64,000 nt of DNA, from contig NZ_CP108462.1 in NCBI RefSeq assembly GCF_036226365.1, positions 8,912,501-8,976,500 on the forward strand. The letters run 5' to 3'. Made by a program: the position numbers and the translations under genes. The notes beneath the pieces are model-generated. The model saw only the letters and a list, made by a program, of their open reading frames with translations. It was not told the DNA's origin and ran no database searches. The stretch is from Streptomyces sp. NBC_01262. Lineage in GTDB: Bacteria > Actinomycetota > Actinomycetes > Streptomycetales > Streptomycetaceae. Below are positions 38,891 through 47,453 of the stretch, one piece after another. Every line of letters begins with the position of its first letter. Position 1 is the first letter of the stretch.

Positions 38891-38917
38891 ACTAGTGCAT
38901 AATAGTGTTTGTGCTAG
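38891..38917. promoter_or_regulatory. Shared 35-bp promoter region of the MocR and flavin-fold genes
   Basis: CATAAT (38898-38903) is a -10 element seven bases before GTG 38911. ACTAGTGCATAATAGTG contains the direct repeat AGTG...AGTG and a CTAG at both ends (38892-38895, 38914-38917). MocR proteins bind direct repeats of this sort. The overlap with the -10 suggests autorepression. Confidence 0.5.
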
Positions 38918-40260
38918 GAGAATATACGATCGCCGGCCGTGGCGCAGCGGATATCGCAGCCAGCGTCGAACGGGCCGTCGCCCAGGGCGCGTTGCCGCCC
39001 GGCGCCGCCCTGCCGCCGCTGCGCGACCTCGCCGGAGAGCTGGGCGTGAACCCCAACACGGTCGCCGCGGCCTACCGGCTGCTGCGCGACCGGGGGGTGA
39101 TCGAGACCGCGGGCCGCCGCGGCAGCAGGGTCCTGGCCCGTCCGGCGACCAGCGCGCGGGACGAGATCCGGATCGAGGTGCCGCCGGGCGTACGGAATCT
39201 GGCCACGGGCAACCCGGATCTGGCGCTGCTGCCTCCGCTGGGCGAGGCGCTCGCGGCCGCCGCGGCCCGGCACGCGGAGCGCCCGATGCTGTACGGCGGC
39301 GGGGCCGTGGACGAGGAGCTGGGCAGGCTGGCCCGCGAGGCGTTCGACGCCGACGGGGTGCCGGACGGGCCGATCGGGGTGACCTCGGGCTCGCTGGACG
39401 CCATCGAGCGGGCGCTGACCGCGCACCTGCGTCCCGGCGACGCGGTGGCCGTGGAGGACCCGGGCTGGGGCAGCGTCTTCGACATCGTGCCGGCGCTGGG
39501 ACTGCGGCCGGTGCCCTTCGGGGTGGACGACGAGGGGCCGCTGCCCGGCGAGGTCGAGCGCGCGCTGCGGCAGGGCGCGCGGGCGCTGGTGGTCACCGAC
39601 CGGGGGCAGAATCCGACGGGCGCGGTGATCTCCGCCGCCCGGGCGGCCGAACTGCGCGCGGTGCTGGCCGCGCACCCCGGCGTACTGGTCATCGACGACG
39701 ACCACGTCCACGGCCTGGTGGAACTGCCGCTGCACCCCCTGGCCGGAAGCACCCGGCACTGGATGCTCGTACGCTCCACCGCCAAGGCGTACGGGCCCGA
39801 TCTGCGGCTGTCGGTGCTCACCGGCGACCCCGTCACCGTGGACCGCGTCCGGGGCCGCCACCGGCTCGGTCCCGGCTGGGTCAGCCATCTCCTCCAGCAG
39901 GCGGTGGTGCACCTGTGGCGGACCGGCGCCGTGGACACCGGGGCGGTCGCGGCGGCCTACGCGGCGCGGCGCGACGGCCTGGTGCGGGCGCTGGCGCAGC
40001 GGGGCGTGCCCGCGCACGGACGCAGCGGAATGAACGTGTGGATCCCGGTGCCCGACGAGACCGGAGTGGTCGCCCGGCTGCTCCAGTCCGGCTGGGCCGT
40101 CGCACCGGGCGCCCGCTTCCGGATGAACTCCTCGCCCGGCGTGCGGCTCACCGTGTCACCGCTGGACGTCGGCGAGGTGCCCGCGCTGGCGGACGCCGTC
40201 GCCGACGCCGTACGCCCCTACCGGGACGGGGCGGGCGCGGGGGCCGGGCGCTTCGGGTGA
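38911..40260 (+). CDS. MocR/PdxR-type GntR-aminotransferase regulator
   Basis: 449 residues. The GntR helix-turn-helix (about 10-75, ALPPLRDLAGELGVNPNTVAAAYRLLRDRGVIE) is joined to a fold-type I aminotransferase domain. That domain has GVTSGSLDAIERAL, DRGQNPTGAV, DDDHVHGL and the pyridoxal phosphate lysine K292 in TAKAYGPDLRL. Regulators of this family sense pyridoxal phosphate or an amino compound. Two flavin-fold genes diverge from it, so vitamin B6 metabolism is a reasonable guess. GTG 38911 is chosen from the -10 spacing. Its 3' end overlaps the convergent EamA gene by 43 bases. Confidence 0.87.
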   Translation: MLGEYTIAGRGAADIAASVERAVAQGALPPGAALPPLRDLAGELGVNPNTVAAAYRLLRDRGVIETAGRRGSRVLARPATSARDEIRIEVPPGVRNLATGNPDLALLPPLGEALAAAAARHAERPMLYGGGAVDEELGRLAREAFDADGVPDGPIGVTSGSLDAIERALTAHLRPGDAVAVEDPGWGSVFDIVPALGLRPVPFGVDDEGPLPGEVERALRQGARALVVTDRGQNPTGAVISAARAAELRAVLAAHPGVLVIDDDHVHGLVELPLHPLAGSTRHWMLVRSTAKAYGPDLRLSVLTGDPVTVDRVRGRHRLGPGWVSHLLQQAVVHLWRTGAVDTGAVAAAYAARRDGLVRALAQRGVPAHGRSGMNVWIPVPDETGVVARLLQSGWAVAPGARFRMNSSPGVRLTVSPLDVGEVPALADAVADAVRPYRDGAGAGAGRFG

Positions 40261-41195
40261 GCCCGGCGCTGGGTCAGGGCCGCGCCGGCCAGTACGACGA
40301 CCGCGCCGACCGGCTCGTTCCAGCTCAGATGCTCGCCGAGCAGGGCGACACCGGCGGCGGTGGCGATGACCGGGATGAGGTAGGTGACCATGGTCGCGAT
40401 GGTCGGGCCCTTCTCGGCGACGAGGCGGTACTGCAGGAGGAAGGCGAAGCCGGTGCCCAGCGCGCCCAGCGCCACCACCGCGAGCAGCGGGAGGGCGGGC
40501 ACGGAGCCGGGCAGTGAGGTGAACAGCGGGGTGATGACGGCCAGTTGGACGGTGGCGAGGGTCAGCTGGAGAGCCGACATCGACAGGGCGGAGTTGCCGC
40601 TGTCGCTCAGCGTCCGGCGGACGTAGATCCAGCCGACGGCGTAGCTCGCCGAGGCGGCCAGAGCCATTCCGGTGCCGGCCGGGTCCTGCCCGGAGAAGCC
40701 CTGCCAGGCGCCGAGGACGGTCAGTACGCCGATGAAGCCGATGCCGACCCCGGCGACCCGCTGCCGGGTCGGCCGGTCCTCGGAGAAGGCGACGACGGAC
40801 AGCGCCATGCTCCACAGCGGCGTGGTGGCGTTGCAGATCCCGGCGAGGCTGGAGGGGATGGTCATCTCGGAGTACGAGAAGAGTGACATCGGCAGTGTGT
40901 TGAGCAGGACCGCGGCCACGGCCAGATGCCCCCAGGTGCGCGCCTCGCGCGGGAACCGCTCCCGCTTGACGGCGACCGCGGCGACGAGCACCGCCGTGCC
41001 GAAGACCATCCGGCCCAGGGTGACCTGGAGCGGGGCGAAGGCCTGGGTGCCGATCTTGATGAAGAGGAAGCTGAATCCCCAGATGAGCGCGAGTACGGTC
41101 CACCGGATCCGCCAGTCCAGGGCGGGGCGGCGGCGGGGGGCTGCGGTCGGTTCGGTGGCGGAGAGATCGGCGGGGCGTGCGGTCGTTGCGCTCAT
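40218..41195 (-). CDS. EamA-family transporter (DMT superfamily)
   Basis: 325 residues with a hydrophilic N-terminus and ten hydrophobic helices: LIWGFSFLFIKIGTQAFAPLQVTLGRMVFG, SEMTIPSSLAGICNATTPLWSMAL and TIATMVTYLIPVIATAAGVALLGEHL. Probable exporter. It is divergent from a LysR gene across 74 bases that hold a dyad, so LysR control is likely. It is the third EamA gene within six kilobases. Confidence 0.86.
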   Translation of the reverse strand: MSATTARPADLSATEPTAAPRRRPALDWRIRWTVLALIWGFSFLFIKIGTQAFAPLQVTLGRMVFGTAVLVAAVAVKRERFPREARTWGHLAVAAVLLNTLPMSLFSYSEMTIPSSLAGICNATTPLWSMALSVVAFSEDRPTRQRVAGVGIGFIGVLTVLGAWQGFSGQDPAGTGMALAASASYAVGWIYVRRTLSDSGNSALSMSALQLTLATVQLAVITPLFTSLPGSVPALPLLAVVALGALGTGFAFLLQYRLVAEKGPTIATMVTYLIPVIATAAGVALLGEHLSWNEPVGAVVVLAGAALTQRRAHPKRPAPAPAPSR

Positions 41196-41216
41196 GACGT
41201 ATACCTTCGCTTGGCG

Positions 41217-41239
41217 AATCTCTTAGGACAAGCGAGATT
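41217..41239. promoter_or_regulatory. LysR box between the EamA and LysR genes
   Basis: AATCTC-N11-GAGATT is a perfect 6-bp dyad with the 11-base spacing of the LysR T-N11-A consensus. The arms start 22 bases from the EamA start. Confidence 0.7.
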
Positions 41240-41256
41240 TGATAAGAGCGACCGCG

Positions 41257-41262
41257 TAGAAT
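41257..41262 (+). promoter_or_regulatory. -10 element, leaderless start of the LysR gene
   Basis: TAGAAT, seven bases, then ATG at 41270. Confidence 0.65.
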
Positions 41263-41269
41263 CACTTAC

Positions 41270-42178
41270 ATGTTGAACCTGGAGCGGCTCCGCATCCTCC
41301 ACGCGATCGCGACCTACGGCTCCGTGAGCGCGGCGGCCGACGTGCTGCATGTGACCACCTCCGCCGTGTCCCAGCAGATGACCAAGCTGGAGCGCGAGAC
41401 CGGGCAGCAACTGCTCGCCAAGAACGGACGCGGCGTGCGGCTCACCGACGCGGGCAAGCTGCTGTCCGGGCACGCCGGGCGCATCCTGTCGCTGGTCGAG
41501 CTCGCCCACTCGGACCTGGAGGCGCACCGGGGGGCGCCGGTTGGGGAGCTGCGCATGGGCGCCTTTCCGACCGCCGTGCGCGGCCTGTTCCCGCAGGCCC
41601 TGGTCGCGATGCGGCGGGACTACCCCGGCCTGCGGGCGATGGTCCACGAGATGGAGCCGGAGCCCGCACTGGTCCGGCTCGCGCGCGGGGACATCGACCT
41701 CGCGGTCGTCCTCGACTGGTACAACAAGCCGATGTCCCTGCCCGGCGGGCTTGCCAAGGAGCCGTTGCTGGACGATCTCGCCGACGTGATGCTGCCGCCC
41801 GGCCACCCGCTGGCCGACCGCGACGAGGTGGAGCTGGGCGAGCTCGCCGACGACGACTGGATCGCCTGGCCCGACGGCGGCTTCTGCCAGGAATGGCTGC
41901 TCTTCACGCTGCGCGGCAAGGGCGTGGAGCCCCGCATCGCGCACCACGCGGAGGAGCATCCCACCGTCCTCGCCCTGGTCGCCGCCGGGCTGGGCGTGGC
42001 CGTCGCGCCGCGCCTGGGGCGCGGCCCGCTGCCGGACGGCGTACGGGCGGTGCCGGTGCGGCACACCATGAAGCGGCACATCTACGCGGTCTGGCGCTCC
42101 GACGCGGACCGCCGGCCGGCGATCCGGGTGGCGGTGGAGGCGTTGCGGCGGGCGGGGGAGGCGGTTGCCGCAGGCTGA
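41270..42178 (+). CDS. LysR family transcriptional regulator
   Basis: 302 residues. N-terminal helix-turn-helix: LERLRILHAIATYGSVSAAADVLHVTTSAVSQQMTKLE in its usual position (3-65). The effector domain follows at about 90-300 (GELRMGAFPTAVRGLFPQALVAM, DIDLAVVLDWY, LGVAVAPRLG). It is divergent from the EamA transporter and the dyad between them fits a LysR box, so it probably activates the exporter and represses itself. It is convergent with the flavin-fold gene at 42181 with two bases between stops. Confidence 0.9.
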   Translation: MLNLERLRILHAIATYGSVSAAADVLHVTTSAVSQQMTKLERETGQQLLAKNGRGVRLTDAGKLLSGHAGRILSLVELAHSDLEAHRGAPVGELRMGAFPTAVRGLFPQALVAMRRDYPGLRAMVHEMEPEPALVRLARGDIDLAVVLDWYNKPMSLPGGLAKEPLLDDLADVMLPPGHPLADRDEVELGELADDDWIAWPDGGFCQEWLLFTLRGKGVEPRIAHHAEEHPTVLALVAAGLGVAVAPRLGRGPLPDGVRAVPVRHTMKRHIYAVWRSDADRRPAIRVAVEALRRAGEAVAAG

Positions 42179-42180
42179 GC

Positions 42181-42648
42181 TCAGCTCTGCGGGATCTTGC
42201 GGAAGTCCCAGGAGGTGACGGCGTCCGGGGTGAGCCGCAGCCAGGCGTGCCGGCCGTCGTGGAACATCTCCTCCAGGCCGAAGTTCTTCGCGGCGAACAG
42301 CCGCTCGGGCGCTTCGAGTGCGGGATGCGGCTCACCGGTGCGCGGGGCCTCGCCGACGAACTCGACGCTGCCGGAGAGCTCGACCCCGCGCAGTTCGCCG
42401 TACTGCTCCCCGTCGTCCACGACGACCGCGATCCTGGGATCGTTGCGCAGGTCGGCCCAGCGCTTGCTGCGCGTGATCGAGTACAGCCACAGGGAGGTGC
42501 CGTCCCAGGCGAACCAGAGCGCCCCGACGTGCGGTCTGCCGTCCTTGGACACGGTGGCCACCCGGCAGGTGCGCCGCTCGCGCAGGAAGGCGTCGATCTC
42601 GTCCGGGGTCATCATGATGCGGCGTCCCCGCCGCTGTGTGACGGTCAT
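42181..42648 (-). CDS. Pyridoxamine 5'-phosphate oxidase family protein
   Basis: 155 residues of the compact PPOX class: FLRERRTCRVATVSKDGRPHVGALWFAWDGTSLWLYSITRSKRWADLRNDPRIAVVVDD is the family core, here described only by its ends and the VGALWF and RSKRW segments. Such proteins often use F420 or FMN in actinobacteria. GGAGGGG stands about ten bases before the ATG. A second start, MMTPDE at 42615, is possible. It is divergent from the isochorismatase-fold gene. Confidence 0.8.
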   Translation of the reverse strand: MTVTQRRGRRIMMTPDEIDAFLRERRTCRVATVSKDGRPHVGALWFAWDGTSLWLYSITRSKRWADLRNDPRIAVVVDDGEQYGELRGVELSGSVEFVGEAPRTGEPHPALEAPERLFAAKNFGLEEMFHDGRHAWLRLTPDAVTSWDFRKIPQS

Positions 42649-42741
42649 CCCGCGACCCCTCCGCCCTTTCGATCTGACGTTGCGTCAGATACGGTCGACG
42701 TCACCGTAGACGCCCATCGTGCGGGGGACAAGGGGGCCGTT

Positions 42742-43365
42742 GTGCTGCTCGATCCGGCGGTCACCGCGCTGCTCACCGTCGAATGCCAGCGCGGAGTCGT
42801 CGGCCCCGGCAGCGCGCTTCCCGAACTGGCCGACGCCGTACGCGCGTCCGGCACCCTGGACCGGATCGCCGCTCTGGTCGCCGCCGCCCGCGAGGCCGGT
42901 AGCCCGGTGCTGCACGCCATCGCGGAGCAGCGCCCGGACGGGCGCGGCGGGAATCGGAACGCCCGGCTGTTCCGGGCCGCCGGACGCATGCGCGTGCAGC
43001 AGACCGCGGGCACCGGCGCCACCGAGATCGCGCCCGAGATCTCCGTCGCAGACAGCGATTTCGTCCTGCGCAGGCTACACGGGCTCTCCCCGCTCGCCGG
43101 CACGGGCGCGGACGCCCTGCTGCGCAACCTCGGGATACGTACGCTGGTCATCACCGGCGTCTCGGCGAATGTGGCGGTGCCCAACGCCGTCTTCGACGCG
43201 GTGAACCTCGGCTACGAGGCCGTGGTGCCGGCGGACGCCATCGCCGGGGTGCCGGACGACTACGCGCGGGCCGTCGTCCGGCACACCCTGGCGCTGGTCT
43301 CGACGGTCACCACCGCCGAGGAGGTGCTCGGCGCGCTCAGGCGAGCGTCACCGAGTCACCGCTGA
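42742..43365 (+). CDS. Isochorismatase-fold protein lacking the catalytic triad
   Basis: 207 residues. The fold is clear from LLTVECQRGVVG, AAREAGSPVLHAIAEQRPDG, LRNLGIRTLVITGVSANVAV and VNLGYEAVVPADAIAGV. However, the Asp of the usual VxDxQ motif is E14, the expected Lys is absent near R110-R111, and the Cys of TNVCV is A145. It is therefore unlikely to act as a normal cysteine hydrolase. AAGGGGG lies five bases before the GTG. Its 3' end overlaps the convergent Rieske gene by 29 bases. Confidence 0.8.
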   Translation: MLLDPAVTALLTVECQRGVVGPGSALPELADAVRASGTLDRIAALVAAAREAGSPVLHAIAEQRPDGRGGNRNARLFRAAGRMRVQQTAGTGATEIAPEISVADSDFVLRRLHGLSPLAGTGADALLRNLGIRTLVITGVSANVAVPNAVFDAVNLGYEAVVPADAIAGVPDDYARAVVRHTLALVSTVTTAEEVLGALRRASPSHR

Positions 43366-43816
43366 CGGTGATGCTGGCCGCCGCCAGCGGCTGGGTTGCG
43401 GGCCCGGAGGCGACGCTGCCGTCGGCGATCTTGAACTTGCTGTTGTGGCAGGGACAGTTGATCGTGCCGTCGGACACCGAGGTCACCGCGCAGCCCTGGT
43501 GGGTGCAGACCGCGGAGAATGCCTTGAACTCACCCGCGGTCGGCTGGGTCACCACGACCTTCTGGTCGGCGAAGATCGTGCCGCCGCCTTCCGGGATGTC
43601 GCTGGTCTTGGCAAGCTCCGAGCCGGTCCCGGCGGCGGCCGACGAAGCGTCTCCGCCCTGCGAGCTCTGCGTGGGAGAGGTCTGTGCCGTCCCGGAGCCT
43701 GCCGCGTCAGCGGACTCGCCGCACGCGGCCAGCGCGGCGGCGAGCCCGGCCGCACCCACCCCCGCCACGACGGTACGGCGGTTCGGCGAACCTGAGATGA
43801 GGGGCGTCTCGGTCAT
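43337..43816 (-). CDS. Rieske [2Fe-2S] domain lipoprotein
   Basis: 159 residues. The N-terminus has twin arginines (NRRTVVAGVG) and a lipobox (LAAC, Cys at about 32), implying Tat export and lipid anchoring. After a Ser/Gly/Ala-rich linker, the Rieske domain has both ligand boxes, CTHQGC and CPCHNSKF. It would carry electrons outside the membrane; the partner is unknown. Divergent from nothing nearby; overlaps the end of the isochorismatase-fold gene. Confidence 0.9.
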   Translation of the reverse strand: MTETPLISGSPNRRTVVAGVGAAGLAAALAACGESADAAGSGTAQTSPTQSSQGGDASSAAAGTGSELAKTSDIPEGGGTIFADQKVVVTQPTAGEFKAFSAVCTHQGCAVTSVSDGTINCPCHNSKFKIADGSVASGPATQPLAAASITVSGDSVTLA

Positions 43817-43927
43817 GCGTCACTTCCTGTGCCTTGGTCGGACCGGGCGACGAGTTGGGGGAAGGGCCGCCCGGCAGGGCGTAGTGATCAGCCTTGATCT
43901 CACATACGGATCTCCCCGCCGCCGGGT

Positions 43928-46042
43928 TCAGGATTTCCCGGAATTCGTCTCCGGCCGCGCCGGTACGGCCGGCACACCGAGCGCCTCGCGCAGAAAGCCG
44001 AGCTGGTGCCGCAGCAGCGCGGACACGACCGTCTCGTCGGTCGGCATGTGCGTTGTGGACGGCAGTGGCAGCACGCTGTGCGGGCGGCCGGCGGCCAGCA
44101 GCGCGGCCGACAGGCGCAGGGTGTGGGCGGCGACGACGTTGTCGTCGGCCAGGCCGTGGACCAGCAGCAGGGGCCGGGCCAAGGACGGCGCCGCCGCGAC
44201 CAGCGAGGACCGCTGATAGTTCTCCGGCTCCTCGTCGGGGTGGCCGTGGAAGCGCTCGGTCCATTGCGTTTCGTACAGCCAGGGGTCCGTGGCCGGAGCG
44301 CCCGCCACCGCCGCGTGGAAGACATCGGGCCTGTGCATGACGGCCAGTGCGGCCAGGCTGCCGCCGTACGACCACCCCCGGACCCCGACGCGGGTCAGGT
44401 CCAGGTCGGGGCAGTGCTCCGCCGCCGCGTGCAGCGACGCGACCTGGTCCTCCAGTACGGGCCGGTACTTGTCGCCGCGCACCGACCTTTCCCACTCGGG
44501 CCCGCGCCCCGGCGTTCCGCGCCCGTCCGCGATCACCACCGCGAAGCCGCACTCGGCGAACCACTGCGCCTCGCACAGCCCCGCGTGCCGGGCCCGGACC
44601 ACGAGCTGCATCGCCGGGCCGCTGTACGGGGCCATCAGCACCGGCAGCCGCTGCCCCGGCTCGTACCAGGACGGCAGCAGCAGGGCCGAGCGCACGCCGT
44701 GCTCACCCGCGCTGAACCACGTGATGCGCGGTGCGACCAGCGGCTCGGCCTGCAGCGAGGCGATCGCGCCGACCGGCCCGCCCTTGCGCAGGACGGATAC
44801 GGCGTGGCCGTTCGCGGTATGCGCATGGTGGACCAGTGTGCCGCCCGCCGCGGCGCCCGAGTGCAGGCCGGGTTCCTCGCTGATCCGTAGGAGGCCGTTT
44901 GCGGGCTCGTACGACCACAGGTGCGTCTCCGTGGGCTCCTCGCTCGCGGTGAAGAGCACCGACTCCTCCCGCGAGCCCAGCACTTCGCGGACCTGGAGCC
45001 CGGGCGGGGTCACCGGCTTACCGCCGACCAGCAGCCGCCGTGTGTCCGAGCCGTCCGCGTCGGATGTCCTCACCAGGGCGCCGGACGCGGTGCGCAGGGG
45101 AAGCCCGGGCGCGATGTCGACCCAGTGCCGGTCCCGCTCCTCGTGCAGGACCGTGGTCGCGCCGGTGTCCGGATCCGCGGCCAGCACGCGCAGGACGCGT
45201 TGGTCCCGGCTCTGCACGGTCAGCAGCGGGCCGTGCGCATCCCAGGCCACGGTGACCAGGTACTCGAAGGCCACCCGGTCCCAGACCACCTCGGTACGGC
45301 TGCCGTCGAGCCGGACGACGTGCAGCGACACGTCCGCGTTGGCGGTCCCCGCCGCCGGGTAACGGATCTCCTGCGGCGGCTTGTCCGGATTCGCCGGGTC
45401 GGCGATCCACCAGCGCCGCACGGGGGAGTTGTCGACCCGCGCGACCAGCAGCCGCTCCCCGTCCGGCGCCCACCAATAGCCGCGCGACCGGTGTATGGAC
45501 TCGGCGGCGATATGCTCCGGCAGGCCGTACGACACCTCGGGGCCGTCGGGCTCCACGATCGCCCGGTCCGGCCCGCCGTCCAGCTCGACGACCCGCAGGG
45601 CACCTCCGCTGACGTACGCGACCCGCCGCCCCGCCCCGTCCGGCCGGGGGTCGACCACGGGCCCGGGTGTGGGGACGGCCCGGGGCGCGCTCCCGTCCGT
45701 GCCGACCGTCCACAGCCCCGCGTCCAGCCCGAAGACCACGAGCCGCACGTCCGCGTCGGTCGCGTACGCGACCACCCCGCTCGCGCGTTCCCGGGCCCGC
45801 TCGCGGCGTATGCGCTCCTCCTCCGGCAGCGGACCGCAATCCCCGCCCAGCAGGAGCGGGTCGGCGAGCAGCCGCTCCTCGCCGTGCTGCCACAGCCACA
45901 GGCAGGTGACCGGGTCCTCGCCGCCCCGCGTGCGCAGGAAGAGCACCCGCTCGCCGTCGGGCGAGACCGAGAACGTCCTCGGGGCGCCGAGGCTGAAGCG
46001 CCGGGTACGGGCCAACTGCCGGGGAATCTCCGTGAAGTCCAT
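43928..46042 (-). CDS. S9-family serine peptidase (dipeptidyl/prolyl oligopeptidase type)
   Basis: 704 residues. The N-terminal two thirds form a propeller-like domain (TFSVSPDGERVLFLRTR, SRGYWWAPDGERLLVARVDNS). The C-terminal hydrolase domain has the nucleophile S558 in RGWSYGGSLAA, the acid in HGLADDNVVAAHT and the histidine in TTHMPTDE. It probably trims dipeptides from peptide N-termini. No signal peptide is seen, so it is likely cytoplasmic. Divergent from the HipA-like gene. Confidence 0.88.
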   Translation of the reverse strand: MDFTEIPRQLARTRRFSLGAPRTFSVSPDGERVLFLRTRGGEDPVTCLWLWQHGEERLLADPLLLGGDCGPLPEEERIRRERARERASGVVAYATDADVRLVVFGLDAGLWTVGTDGSAPRAVPTPGPVVDPRPDGAGRRVAYVSGGALRVVELDGGPDRAIVEPDGPEVSYGLPEHIAAESIHRSRGYWWAPDGERLLVARVDNSPVRRWWIADPANPDKPPQEIRYPAAGTANADVSLHVVRLDGSRTEVVWDRVAFEYLVTVAWDAHGPLLTVQSRDQRVLRVLAADPDTGATTVLHEERDRHWVDIAPGLPLRTASGALVRTSDADGSDTRRLLVGGKPVTPPGLQVREVLGSREESVLFTASEEPTETHLWSYEPANGLLRISEEPGLHSGAAAGGTLVHHAHTANGHAVSVLRKGGPVGAIASLQAEPLVAPRITWFSAGEHGVRSALLLPSWYEPGQRLPVLMAPYSGPAMQLVVRARHAGLCEAQWFAECGFAVVIADGRGTPGRGPEWERSVRGDKYRPVLEDQVASLHAAAEHCPDLDLTRVGVRGWSYGGSLAALAVMHRPDVFHAAVAGAPATDPWLYETQWTERFHGHPDEEPENYQRSSLVAAAPSLARPLLLVHGLADDNVVAAHTLRLSAALLAAGRPHSVLPLPSTTHMPTDETVVSALLRHQLGFLREALGVPAVPARPETNSGKS

Positions 46043-46085
46043 GTACGGGACACTCGCATGTGCGGATCGGCCCTCGCAGCCGGAT

Positions 46086-46091
46086 TAGTCT
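46086..46091 (+). promoter_or_regulatory. -10 element, leaderless start of the HipA-like gene
   Basis: TAGTCT, six bases, then ATG at 46098; no ribosome site. Confidence 0.6.
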
Positions 46092-46097
46092 GGTGCG

Positions 46098-46919
46098 ATG
46101 CTCACCGAAGTTACCGGGACCCGGTACGTGACCCCCTTGCGCGAGGGGGGATCCGTGCCGGGCCTCATCGAGGCCGATGACCTCGGCACCTATGTCGTGA
46201 AATTCATCGGCGCCGCGCAGGGCCGCAAAGCGCTCGTCGCGGAGGTGATCGCCGGGGAGCTGGCGAGGCGGCTCGGGTTGCGCGTGCCGGATCTGGTGCG
46301 GTTCCAGTTCGATCCGGTGATCGCGCTCGGGGAGCCGGACCAGGAGGTCCAGGATCTCCTGAAGGCCAGCGGCGGCCTCAACCTCGGGATGGACTTCCTG
46401 CCGGGCTCGCTCGGCTTCGACCCGCTGGTCTTCGATGTGGACCCGGCCGAGGCGGGCCGCGTCATCTGGTTCGACGCACTGATCGGCAACGTCGACCGCT
46501 CCTGGCGCAACCCCAACATGCTGGTCTGGCACAAGGACCTCTGGCTGATCGACCACGGCGCCTCGCTGATCTTCCATCACAGCTGGCGCGGCGTGGACCA
46601 GGCCGCAGGCAAGCCCTACGACGCTTCCGACCACGCCCTGTCCCGCTTCTCCCCGGACATCGCCGCCGCTGCCGCCGCCCTGGCGCCCCGGGTCACCCCC
46701 GAGCTGCTGCGCGAGGTCACCGCCCTCGTCCCCGACGAGTGGCTGGCCGACGAGCCGGGCTTCGAGAGCCCCGACGAGGTCCGCCGGGCGTACGAGAAGG
46801 TGCTCGCCGCCCGCGCCGGATCCGTCCACGGGCGGATCGAGCTCGCGCCGGAGCAGAAGGAGAAGCAGCCGCCGCCGGAGTGGCTGCGCACCTGGGTCGA
46901 GGGGAAGGCCGCGAAGTGA
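46098..46919 (+). CDS. HipA-like kinase-fold protein (HipA_2 family)
   Basis: 273 residues. Kinase-like features are a Gly/Lys segment TYVVKFIGAAQGRKALVAE, a helix GELARRLGLRVPDL, a catalytic-loop counterpart LIGNVDRSWRNPN with Asp and Asn, and a metal-binding IDHGASLIFHH. It resembles the HipA_2 group, related to HipA but lacking the HipB partner. The next gene overlaps it by four bases and encodes DUF3037. The pair is co-inherited in many bacteria; neither protein's substrate is known. Possibly a phosphorylation-based toxin or regulator. Confidence 0.8.
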   Translation: MLTEVTGTRYVTPLREGGSVPGLIEADDLGTYVVKFIGAAQGRKALVAEVIAGELARRLGLRVPDLVRFQFDPVIALGEPDQEVQDLLKASGGLNLGMDFLPGSLGFDPLVFDVDPAEAGRVIWFDALIGNVDRSWRNPNMLVWHKDLWLIDHGASLIFHHSWRGVDQAAGKPYDASDHALSRFSPDIAAAAAALAPRVTPELLREVTALVPDEWLADEPGFESPDEVRRAYEKVLAARAGSVHGRIELAPEQKEKQPPPEWLRTWVEGKAAK

Positions 46920-47308
46920 GCGTGCGCAGCGAGCGTGATGTGTTCGAGTACGCGCTGGTGCGCGTCGTCCCGAGCATCGAGCGCGGCGAGCAGATCAACG
47001 CCGGGGTGCTGGTGTACTGCCGCGCCAAGTCCTTCGTCGGTGCCCGGGTGCACCTGGACGAGGCCCGGCTGCGGTGCCTGGACGCCGAGGTGGACGTGGA
47101 CGGCGTACGGGCCGCGCTGCGCGGGTACGAGGGCATCTGCGCGGGCGGCGAGCGGGCCGGCCAGGCGTCCGGGGACGACCCGGGCCGGCGGTTCCGGTGG
47201 CTGACCGCGCCGCGCAGCACCATCGTGCAGCCGGGGCCGATCCACACCGGTCTGACGGCCGACCCGGCCGCCGAGGTGGACCGGCTGCTGGATCTGCTGG
47301 TGCGCTGA
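46916..47308 (+). CDS. DUF3037 family protein
   Basis: 130 residues: VFEYALVRVVPSIERGEQINAGVLVYC, ARVHLDEARLRCLD, RFRWLTAPRSTIVQPGPIHTGL, a full match to DUF3037. GTG overlaps the HipA-like stop as GTGA, which indicates translational coupling; GTG 46922 is a second possible start. Function unknown; it may be the partner or controller of the kinase. Confidence 0.85.
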   Translation: MSVRSERDVFEYALVRVVPSIERGEQINAGVLVYCRAKSFVGARVHLDEARLRCLDAEVDVDGVRAALRGYEGICAGGERAGQASGDDPGRRFRWLTAPRSTIVQPGPIHTGLTADPAAEVDRLLDLLVR

Positions 47309-47355
47309 GCCGGTGCCCTGAGCCGGTGCGCTGGGCCACATCGGGCGCGCTGGCG

Positions 47356-47384
47356 TTGACACAGGGTCACGGCGCTCCTACGGT
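47356..47384 (+). promoter_or_regulatory. Housekeeping-type promoter for the SDR pair
   Basis: TTGACA, 17 bases, TACGGT: an excellent vegetative promoter. Transcription would start near 47391, giving a leader of about 60 bases before 47454. Confidence 0.85.
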
Positions 47385-47453
47385 TTCGACTACGGGACGT
47401 ACTAAGCGGTCGCTCATGTCGCGGCGGCCGAACCAGAGGGCTGAGGAGAACAG

